Below are positions 57,558 to 64,000 of a DNA stretch of 64,000 nucleotides, one piece after another. Where the stretch lies: positions 186,001 through 250,000 of the forward strand of contig WKFI01000021.1 of the NCBI GenBank assembly GCA_014872875.1, read 5' to 3'. The notes below the pieces were generated by a model. It was not told the DNA's origin, searched no databases, and worked only from the letters and a program-made list of their open reading frames with translations. How positions within the stretch are numbered: position 1 is the stretch's first letter; each line of letters starts with the position of its first letter. Origin of the DNA: Paracoccaceae bacterium (GTDB lineage: Bacteria > Pseudomonadota > Alphaproteobacteria > Rhodobacterales > Rhodobacteraceae). Both the position numbers and the translations under genes were made by a program.

Positions 57558-57600
57558 CGCTTTTTTGCGTTTCGATAACGTGACAGGACGCAAAAAAGCG
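57558..57600 (+). repeat. Perfect 13-bp inverted repeat in sdh leader
   Basis: CGCTTTTTTGCGT (57558-57570) and ACGCAAAAAAGCG (57588-57600) with a 17-base loop, 35 bases before the sdhC start. It would form a strong hairpin at the very 5' end of the predicted transcript. Confidence 0.8.
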
Positions 57601-57635
57601 GTAAAACGTCGTCAGCTAACCGGAAAGGAGCCAAC

Positions 57636-58019
57636 ATGGCCGATGTCAATCGGGGCAATCGCCCGCTTTCACCGCACATTGCGATCTATCGCCCGCAGAT
57701 GACCTCGGCGTCGTCGATTATGGTTCGGATCACCGGCATCTCATTGCTGTTCTTCGCATTGTTGGTTGTTTGGTGGCTTTTGGCCGCCGCCACCTCGGAA
57801 ACTGCGTTTGCCTTTATCGACGGATTGCTGACCAGCTGGTTCGGAGGGTTGCTTCTGACCCTGGGGGTTTGGGCCCTTTGGTACCATACGCTGGGCCGCT
57901 TGCGTCACGTGATCTTCGACTTTGGGTATGGTCTGGATGTGAATGTCGCCGAGACGCTGGGCAAAGGCATGTTCATCGGAGCGACCGTTCTGACCGTTCT
58001 GACCTTGATTGTGGTTTGA
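57636..58019 (+). CDS. sdhC: Succinate dehydrogenase cytochrome b556 subunit
   Basis: 127 residues with three helices and the SdhC motif RPLSPHIAIYRPQMTSASSI near the N-terminus. The haem-ligand His lies in HTLGRLRH. It anchors the SDH complex in the inner membrane. AAGGAG lies seven bases before the ATG. It is the first gene of sdhCDAB. Confidence 0.95.
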   Translation: MADVNRGNRPLSPHIAIYRPQMTSASSIMVRITGISLLFFALLVVWWLLAAATSETAFAFIDGLLTSWFGGLLLTLGVWALWYHTLGRLRHVIFDFGYGLDVNVAETLGKGMFIGATVLTVLTLIVV

Positions 58020-58030
58020 GGAGAGTATCA

Positions 58031-58402
58031 ATGCGTTATTTGACTGACCGCAAGCGCGCGCGCGGCCTCGGGGCCGGCGGCACCGGTACGCATCATCACT
58101 GGCAGATGATGGTGCGTTCGATGTTGATGACGGTTCTGGTTCCCTTGTTCGTGATTACCTTGGGCCTAGGTCTGGGCGGAACACAGGAAGAGGTTCTGTC
58201 CTACTTCGCACGTCCCTTCCCGGCGATCATTACGGGGCTGACCCTGGTGGTTGGTCTGATCCACCTGATGAACGAAGCGCAGGAAGCAATCGAAGACTAC
58301 GTCCACGGCGCTGCTGAAAAGCTGACACTCGTTGCCGTAAAGGCCTTTTGCTACACATTGATGGCCGCGGGTTTGTTCGCACTCGTCAAAATTGCCTTGT
58401 GA
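58031..58402 (+). CDS. sdhD: Succinate dehydrogenase membrane anchor subunit
   Basis: 123 residues from ATG 58031. Three helices; the conserved segment GTHHHWQMM leads into the first, and HLMNEAQEAIEDYVH holds the quinone-site region. It follows sdhC by 11 bases. Confidence 0.94.
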   Translation: MRYLTDRKRARGLGAGGTGTHHHWQMMVRSMLMTVLVPLFVITLGLGLGGTQEEVLSYFARPFPAIITGLTLVVGLIHLMNEAQEAIEDYVHGAAEKLTLVAVKAFCYTLMAAGLFALVKIAL

Positions 58403-58425
58403 TCTGCGGATAAGGAACAAGAACG

Positions 58426-60240
58426 ATGACTGCAGCATATGAATACGAAACACACGATTATGACGTCGTGGTTGTTGGAGCAGGCGGCGCAGGCTTGCGT
58501 GCGACCTTGGGCATGGCCGAGCAGGGGCTTCGCACAGCTTGTGTGACCAAGGTATTCCCGACGCGGTCCCACACCGTGGCCGCGCAAGGCGGTATTGCCG
58601 CGTCCCTGTCGAACATGGGGCCGGACCACTGGCAGTGGCACATGTATGACACCGTCAAGGGCTCGGACTGGCTGGGCGACACGGACGCGATGGAGTACCT
58701 CGCGCGTGAAGCGCCCAAGGCGGTCTATGAGCTGGAACACTATGGTGTGCCCTTCAGCCGTACTGAAGAAGGCAAGATTTATCAGCGTCCCTTCGGTGGC
58801 CACACCACCGAGTTCGGCGAAGGCCCCGCTGTGCAGCGTACCTGTGCCGCCGCTGACCGCACCGGCCACGCGATCCTGCACACGCTGTATGGTCAGTCGC
58901 TGAAGAACAACGCCGAATTCTACATCGAATACTTCGCCATCGACCTTCTGATGAGCGATGATGGCCAGTGTCAGGGTGTCGTTTGCTGGAAGCTGGATGA
59001 CGGCACCATGCATGTCTTCAACGCCAAGATGGTTGTGCTGGCGACCGGTGGTTACGGCCGTGCCTATTTCTCGGCTACGTCGGCGCATACCTGCACCGGC
59101 GACGGCGGTGGTATGGTGATGCGTGCAGACCTGCCGATGCAGGATCTGGAGTTCGTGCAGTTCCACCCCACCGGCATTTATGGCTCAGGCTGTCTGATTA
59201 CCGAAGGCGCACGCGGTGAAGGCGGTTATCTGACCAACTCCGAAGGTGAGCGGTTCATGGAGCGTTATGCGCCCCAGTACAAGGATCTGGCGCCGCGCGA
59301 TTATGTCAGTCGCTCAATGACCATGGAAATCCGTGAAGGCCGTGGTGTCGGTGCCGAAGGCGATCATATCCACCTGAACCTGAACCACCTGCCGGCCGAA
59401 GCATTGGCTGAACGCCTGCCGGGTATCTCGGAAAGTGCAAAGATCTTTGCCGGTGTTGACGTGACCAAGGAACCGATCCCTGTTCTGCCAACTGTTCACT
59501 ACAACATGGGTGGCATTCCGACCAACTACTGGGGTGAGGTGTTGAACCCGACCCAGGACGATCCGACCGCTGTCGTCCCCGGTCTGATGGCCGTGGGCGA
59601 GGCAGGCTGTGCCTCGGTTCACGGCGCCAACCGTCTGGGATCGAACTCGCTGATCGACCTCGTGGTGTTCGGTCGAGCTTCGGCCATTCGCGCAGGGACG
59701 GTGGTAGATCGCGACGCAGCGGTGCCGCGCGCGTCTGCCGACAAGATCGAAAAGGTTTTCGAACGCTTTGATGGTCTGCGCTACGCCCAAGGCGCTATCC
59801 CGACCGCGGATCTGCGGCTTGAGATGCAGAAGACCATGCAGCGCGACGCAGCTGTTTTCCGGACCGCCAAGACCATGGCCGAAGGTGTGGAGTCGATGAC
59901 CGAGATTGCCGGTAAAATGGGTGATCTGAAAGTGACCGATACCTCGCTGGTATGGAACTCGGACCTGATGGAAACGCTGGAGCTGACCAACCTGATGCCG
60001 TCGGCCCTGGCGACCATTGTCAGTGCTGAAGCCCGCAAGGAAAGCCGTGGCGCCCATGCGCATGAAGACTTCACAGAACGTGACGATGAAAACTGGCGCG
60101 TCCACACTGTCAGCCGCGTCGATGAGACCGGCACCAAATGTGACCTCAGCTATCGTCCTGTGATTGTCGATCCGCTGACCACAGAACAGCAGGGCGGTAT
60201 CAGCCTCAAGAAGATCGCGCCCAAAGCGCGGACCTTCTGA
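58426..60240 (+). CDS. sdhA: Succinate dehydrogenase flavoprotein subunit
   Basis: 604 residues. The FAD loop GAGGAGL lies near 18-24 and the covalent-FAD His is in [19 protein letters not shown] and REGRGVG cover the substrate-binding region. It oxidises succinate to fumarate and feeds electrons to SdhB. It starts 23 bases after sdhD. Confidence 0.97.
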   Translation: MTAAYEYETHDYDVVVVGAGGAGLRATLGMAEQGLRTACVTKVFPTRSHTVAAQGGIAASLSNMGPDHWQWHMYDTVKGSDWLGDTDAMEYLAREAPKAVYELEHYGVPFSRTEEGKIYQRPFGGHTTEFGEGPAVQRTCAAADRTGHAILHTLYGQSLKNNAEFYIEYFAIDLLMSDDGQCQGVVCWKLDDGTMHVFNAKMVVLATGGYGRAYFSATSAHTCTGDGGGMVMRADLPMQDLEFVQFHPTGIYGSGCLITEGARGEGGYLTNSEGERFMERYAPQYKDLAPRDYVSRSMTMEIREGRGVGAEGDHIHLNLNHLPAEALAERLPGISESAKIFAGVDVTKEPIPVLPTVHYNMGGIPTNYWGEVLNPTQDDPTAVVPGLMAVGEAGCASVHGANRLGSNSLIDLVVFGRASAIRAGTVVDRDAAVPRASADKIEKVFERFDGLRYAQGAIPTADLRLEMQKTMQRDAAVFRTAKTMAEGVESMTEIAGKMGDLKVTDTSLVWNSDLMETLELTNLMPSALATIVSAEARKESRGAHAHEDFTERDDENWRVHTVSRVDETGTKCDLSYRPVIVDPLTTEQQGGISLKKIAPKARTF

Positions 60241-60410
60241 GCCGGTAAGTCTGGAATGAAGCGCGTGGTTCAACGGTACTGCCAGACAACGAGATTGGAC
60301 ACTCTAGCGGGTGTCCAGCGTCTGGTGCGCGCGCTTTATCCCCTTCGCCAGTTGCGAACAGCCCATCGCGGCTTGCTCGTTTCAGGCCCGGTCTTGCGGG
60401 AGGTCACGTG

Positions 60411-61295
60411 ATGGCCGAGGCGCAACAGTTGCGACAGGCCCCCGAATGGGGCGAGCTGGGCATTGTCCCATCCATGGTTCTGCGCATGTTCGGCATGCGC
60501 CGCTCCGGGAATCATGCAATCGCTAACTGGCTGTTGCGCAACGCACCTGATGGCCAAAGCGTGTTTCTCAACAATTGCCGGCCGCATCGATCCCCACTGA
60601 AGTTCTTTGCCTCGATTGACGTGAACGGGTCCTATGTGCCGCAAAAGAAAGCGGCAGCGGATTTGCCCGGATTTGCGGCCCCGGCAGGCGATGGTGCATT
60701 GCTGTTGTTCAGTTACGAAGATGTCTCGCCGGCCGATTTCAAACCACCCGCCAAGGTGAGCGGTCCCTTTGACGCGTCTTTGATCGACAAGGATATTCTG
60801 GTCTATCGCGGTTTCCTGAATTGGTGCGCGTCACTCCTGAAGAAACTGCAGGGCAACGAAGCCTATTCCGTTATGTTCCGAACATCGGTGGTGCTGAAAA
60901 CGGTCCATGGCTATTCGCGGCTGCTGGACCGGGTCGAAACCAGTGATCCTCAGACACTGGTCCCGATCTGCTACGATGACTGGTTCGCGTCCGAATCCTA
61001 TCGAGAGTCCATCCTGGCCAAGTTGGGGCTGGAAGCACGGGATAATGACGTCGGTACCGTGCAACGCTTTGGCGGTGGGTCGTCGTTTCAGAAAGACACC
61101 AAAGACGCCCAGGCTCTTGGCACGGCTGAACGCTGGAAGCAGATGGAAAACGATCCGGAGTTCATTCTGGTCCTGCTGCTGGTCAGCCGCGATGAAACTC
61201 TGATGGGCCGATTGCGGCGCATCTTTCCCAAGGATGCGGAAATCCTTGCGGGCTTGCCTGAACGGGCGGTTCTGCCGAAAGGAATTTCCGTATGA
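60411..61295 (+). CDS. Sulfotransferase-like P-loop protein in the sdh operon
   Basis: 294 residues from ATG 60411 (GGGAGG spaced seven bases; GTG one codon upstream is less likely). The N-terminal MFGMRRSGNHAIANWL has a G28-M-R-R-S-G-N-H35 loop like the phosphosulfate loop of sulfotransferase folds, and MFRTSVVLKT resembles the later region. No acceptor can be predicted. It lies between sdhA and sdhB, which are normally adjacent. Confidence 0.75.
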   Translation: MAEAQQLRQAPEWGELGIVPSMVLRMFGMRRSGNHAIANWLLRNAPDGQSVFLNNCRPHRSPLKFFASIDVNGSYVPQKKAAADLPGFAAPAGDGALLLFSYEDVSPADFKPPAKVSGPFDASLIDKDILVYRGFLNWCASLLKKLQGNEAYSVMFRTSVVLKTVHGYSRLLDRVETSDPQTLVPICYDDWFASESYRESILAKLGLEARDNDVGTVQRFGGGSSFQKDTKDAQALGTAERWKQMENDPEFILVLLLVSRDETLMGRLRRIFPKDAEILAGLPERAVLPKGISV

Positions 61296-61383
61296 CTTCG
61301 AACACACGACATGCGGCCCCACGCCGCAAACCTGAAACCCTGTCTCTTCTTCCAGAGGCCCACATCCAGCAGGAGGCGTTCCA

Positions 61384-62163
61384 ATGGTCCAACTGACCTT
61401 GCCCAAGAACTCCCGGATTACGACCGGCAAGACGTGGCCCAAGCCCGAAGGCGCAACCAATCTGCGCAAACTCCAGATCTATCGGTGGAACCCGGATGAC
61501 GGTCAGAACCCGCGTGTCGATACCTATTTCGTAGACATGGATACTTGCGGTCCGATGGTTCTGGACGCGCTGATCAAGATCAAGAACGAAATCGACCCGA
61601 CCCTGACTTTCCGTCGCTCGTGCCGGGAAGGTATCTGCGGCTCCTGTGCGATGAACATCGACGGGATCAACACATTGGCCTGCATCTATGGCATGGATGA
61701 GATCAAGGGCGATGTTAAGATCTACCCTCTGCCGCATATGCCAGTGGTCAAAGATCTGATCCCCGATCTGACCCATTTCTATGCACAGCACGCCAGCATC
61801 ATGCCGTGGCTTGAGACCAAGACCAACCGCCCCGCCAAGGAGTGGAAGCAGTCCATCGAGGATCGCAAGAAGCTGGACGGCCTGTATGAATGCGTCATGT
61901 GCGCGTCCTGCTCGACCTCGTGCCCCAGCTATTGGTGGAACGGCGACCGTTACCTGGGCCCAGCTGCGCTGCTGCATGCATATCGCTGGATCATCGACAG
62001 CCGCGATGAAGCCACCGGTGAGCGTTTGGATGAACTGGAAGACCCCTTCAAGCTGTACCGCTGCCACACCATCATGAACTGTGCCAAGACCTGCCCAAAG
62101 GGTCTGAACCCTGCCAAAGCGATCGCACAGATCAAGAAGCTGATGGTCGAGCGCGCGGTCTGA
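61384..62163 (+). CDS. sdhB: Succinate dehydrogenase iron-sulfur subunit
   Basis: 259 residues. The [2Fe-2S] cluster is in [12 protein letters not shown] plus a later Cys, the [4Fe-4S] cluster in [11 protein letters not shown] and the [3Fe-4S] in [14 protein letters not shown], in the standard order. It passes electrons from SdhA to quinone. A terminator follows. Confidence 0.97.
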   Translation: MVQLTLPKNSRITTGKTWPKPEGATNLRKLQIYRWNPDDGQNPRVDTYFVDMDTCGPMVLDALIKIKNEIDPTLTFRRSCREGICGSCAMNIDGINTLACIYGMDEIKGDVKIYPLPHMPVVKDLIPDLTHFYAQHASIMPWLETKTNRPAKEWKQSIEDRKKLDGLYECVMCASCSTSCPSYWWNGDRYLGPAALLHAYRWIIDSRDEATGERLDELEDPFKLYRCHTIMNCAKTCPKGLNPAKAIAQIKKLMVERAV

Positions 62164-62185
62164 TCCTAATTCACTGAAAAGCTAG

Positions 62186-62225
62186 CAAGGCTCCGTCCGA
62201 CAGGTCGGGGCCTTGTCTCTTTTTT
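62186..62225 (+). terminator. Terminator of the sdh operon
   Basis: Hairpin with CAAGGC/GCCTTG and inner CCGAC/GTCGG stems, followed by TCTCTTTTTT. Confidence 0.88.
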
Positions 62226-62272
62226 CAACGCGATTTACGACTTGGAATCCCAAGAACAAGGAATTTTGAAGA

Positions 62273-62512
62273 ATGAAAACGATACCTTTGACAGCTTTTC
62301 TGGTCACGGGCCTGACAGTTCTGGGGGCCTGTGGTGGTGGCAAGTCCGCTGAACCGAGCCTGCTGTCCCAATGCGTCAGTGATGCTGGGATCGACGGTGA
62401 ATATCAGGTGGAAACCGTGGTTACCGATGAAGGGACGACAAGGACTGTTTTGCCGGGCAAAGATGTGTCCAAAAAGCAGGCCAAAAAGGCAAATACCTGC
62501 CTGGCCAAGTAA
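62273..62512 (+). CDS. Small lipoprotein, 79 residues
   Basis: Signal with lipobox LGAC (Cys at about residue 20). The mature part is rich in Gly and Lys with two more cysteines (QCVSDAG and ANTCLAK), probably one disulfide. No family recognised. Stands alone between the sdh operon and the small ORF. Confidence 0.75.
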   Translation: MKTIPLTAFLVTGLTVLGACGGGKSAEPSLLSQCVSDAGIDGEYQVETVVTDEGTTRTVLPGKDVSKKQAKKANTCLAK

Positions 62513-62687
62513 TGTTGTTTTCAAGGCTCTGTTTCACTCTTCGGTAACGGCCTTTTCCTTTGCATCGATTTTTCGGGGCATGCATTCTACGCATAACGCA
62601 GCTGCAAAAGCACGTGGTGCACCAATCAGGTTTTGTTCTTAAGTTTCAGGGCAGGAGGAGGTCGAGTTCAAAATTGGAGCAAGACCC

Positions 62688-62840
62688 ATGCAAAACATCA
62701 GGAAATTTCCGGATCAAAAAGCGCAGGACGCCTTACGGATTCTTGACGAAACCTATGCGTATTACACGCCTCAACCAATCGTGGTTAAAGAGCCTGAAAA
62801 ACAGGAAGAAGGCATCGTGCCATATTTCAGTGCGGCATGA
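62688..62840 (+). CDS. Small hypothetical protein, 50 residues
   Basis: ATG 62688 with GGAG nine bases upstream. The protein MQNIRKFPDQKAQDALRILD ... ends VPYFSAA and contains an acidic-basic middle (VVKEPEKQEEG). It resembles short conserved proteins seen in Rhodobacterales; function unknown. Confidence 0.7.
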   Translation: MQNIRKFPDQKAQDALRILDETYAYYTPQPIVVKEPEKQEEGIVPYFSAA

Positions 62841-62935
62841 TTGGAACCGTCGAAATACCCCGAGCTTGGTTTCGTGCGTGGCTCGGGGTTTCGCTTACAA
62901 TGGTCAAAATGATTGATCCGGGGTAGAGCGCGGAT

Positions 62936-63124
62936 ATGCCCGTATTGCTCATACTTCTTCTTGCCGGGGTTCTGGCGTATTTTGTTTGGCGACGCACGCA
63001 CACCACGTTGACCCGTGATTGCCGCTGGCGGCAGAGCGAGCCGGGTCAATGGCGATGCGCCTTTTGTGGTGCGGAGACAGGATCGGAAACGGCGCCTTTA
63101 GCGTGCCTCAGGCCGAAACGCTGA
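62936..63124 (+). CDS. Small membrane protein with Cys motif
   Basis: 62 residues. One N-terminal helix (about 4-17), then RRTHTTLTRDCRWR and WRCAFCGAE with a CxxC, a short zinc-finger-like end. No clear ribosome site. Patterns like this occur widely in the group, with no known role. Confidence 0.6.
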   Translation: MPVLLILLLAGVLAYFVWRRTHTTLTRDCRWRQSEPGQWRCAFCGAETGSETAPLACLRPKR

Positions 63125-63285
63125 AAAACCGCTTGAACGACTCGGCATTTTTCAGGATATGAGCGCGCAAGACGCCAACGCACGCGCCTCTGTCCCAAGG
63201 GTGTTGCCCCCATGGTTACGTAGCGACGGTAACGTCTCTGATGGAACTGAGCGGTCATATATGGCCGGGTCTTTTGGAGATGACC

Positions 63286-64000
63286 ATGAACGCAAACGTC
63301 GCCGGGCTGTTGGCCCGTTCTTCCGTACAGGACGGTAAACTCACAAGGTTCATCCGGCACAACAGGTTTGAACGTCCCACGCTGGTCTTGGACGTAGATG
63401 CGGTTGCCCGGCAATACGCGGCGTTGGCCCAAGGTTTGGGCAGGGCGCGCATTCACTATGCGGTCAAGGCCAACCCGGCGCCGGAGATCTTGGAACGATT
63501 GGTGCAACTCGGATCAAACTTCGATGCGGCCAGTCGCGCAGAGATCGAAATGTGCCTATCGGCGGGCGCGCGGTCCAGCCAGATCACGTTTGGCAACACG
63601 ATCAAACGTCCATCGGATATCGCCTTTGCCCATCGGGTCGGTATCACGCATTTCGCTGCTGACGCGCGAGAAGAACTTGAGAAGTTGGCCGAGCATGCAC
63701 CAGGGGCCAAAGTCTGCCTGCGCCTGATCGTGGACGCGACCGAAGCCGATTGGCCTTTGAGCCGCAAGTTCGGTTGCACACCGCACAAGGCGTTGAAACT
63801 CATGAGCTATGCAAAGGCGCTGGGATTGGAGCCTGTTGGGCTTTCGTTCCATGTGGGTTCCCAAACCCGCGAGCCCCGCATGTGGGAGGAAACGCTCAAA
63901 CAAGTTGCCCAATTGTGGCATCAGGCCCGGCAATCAGGTTACGCTTTGACACTTCTGAACATCGGCGGGGGATTTCCCGCCCGATATGGCGATGATATTG
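63286..64000 (+). CDS. PLP-dependent ornithine/lysine decarboxylase, 3' end outside window
   Basis: At least 238 residues from ATG 63286 behind GGAG; the frame is open to the window end. The PLP Lys is in HYAVKANPAP, and SFHVGSQ and NIGGGFPARYG follow, the group IV (alanine-racemase-fold) decarboxylase pattern. Ornithine or lysine decarboxylation to putrescine or cadaverine is the likely role; arginine cannot be excluded. lysA at 32123-33388 belongs to the same superfamily. Confidence 0.88.
   Translation, partial: MNANVAGLLARSSVQDGKLTRFIRHNRFERPTLVLDVDAVARQYAALAQGLGRARIHYAVKANPAPEILERLVQLGSNFDAASRAEIEMCLSAGARSSQITFGNTIKRPSDIAFAHRVGITHFAADAREELEKLAEHAPGAKVCLRLIVDATEADWPLSRKFGCTPHKALKLMSYAKALGLEPVGLSFHVGSQTREPRMWEETLKQVAQLWHQARQSGYALTLLNIGGGFPARYGDDI

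Overview
This 64 kb window is a chromosomal stretch from an alphaproteobacterium, most likely a marine Rhodobacterales (Roseobacter-group, Ruegeria/Phaeobacter-like) organism. The call rests on gene content: a suc operon with a two-lipoyl-domain SucB, an ETF-ubiquinone oxidoreductase of alphaproteobacterial type, the ethylmalonyl-CoA pathway genes mcl2 and mch, a polyhydroxybutyrate pair phaA/phbB, a 44-residue aa3-oxidase subunit IV, and many small proteins typical of the group (DUF6173, DUF2007, DUF465, DUF1737, DUF1194). Genus assignment is inference. I saw no tRNA, rRNA, CRISPR, insertion sequence, prophage or defence island. Coding density is high, with many ATGA-type overlaps.

Layout. 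1-4.6 kb: end of a metallo-hydrolase gene, DUF6173, a membrane GDPD, a PLA2-like secreted protein, cytochrome oxidase subunit IV and a lipoprotein. 4.6-9.8 kb: AzlC/AzlD amino-acid exporter, then a molybdenum-cofactor operon fdhD-mobA-mobB-(DUF429-like)-moeA. 9.9-17.1 kb: greA operon, soxR with a divergent VOC gene, ETF-QO, a TPR protein and ispE. 17.2-24 kb: polyprenyl diphosphate synthase, a methyltransferase, DMT exporter, LysR regulator and PHB genes. 24-30.7 kb: EAL protein, tag, PsiE, fatty-acid-hydroxylase-like protein, a TlpA-type thioredoxin and argH. 30.7-40.4 kb: ATP-grasp protein, lysA, DUF4175 protein, zinc-ribbon protein, ftsEX, plsC and two small-enzyme genes.

40.4-52.4 kb is the minus-strand TCA block mdh / sucC-sucD-(DUF805)-(sulfotransferase-like)-sucA-sucB-(two small genes)-lpdA. 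52.5-56.7 kb holds TauE, a secreted protein and the ethylmalonyl-CoA module mcl2-nnrU-DUF1737-mch. 56.7-62.2 kb holds a von Willebrand-like protein and the plus-strand sdhC-sdhD-sdhA-(sulfotransferase-like)-sdhB operon. The window ends inside a PLP-dependent ornithine/lysine decarboxylase gene.

The most notable signal is regulatory. Upstream of both sucC and sdhC lies the same pair of 10-bp palindromic elements, TGTGATCACG and TGTGATCACA, 21 bp apart centre to centre in each case. This suggests one dimeric regulator controls both TCA operons. At the sdh operon the pair abuts a TTGACA -35 box, and the predicted transcript starts at a perfect 13-bp inverted repeat. Both TCA operons also carry an unrelated-looking sulfotransferase-like P-loop gene between their enzyme subunits.
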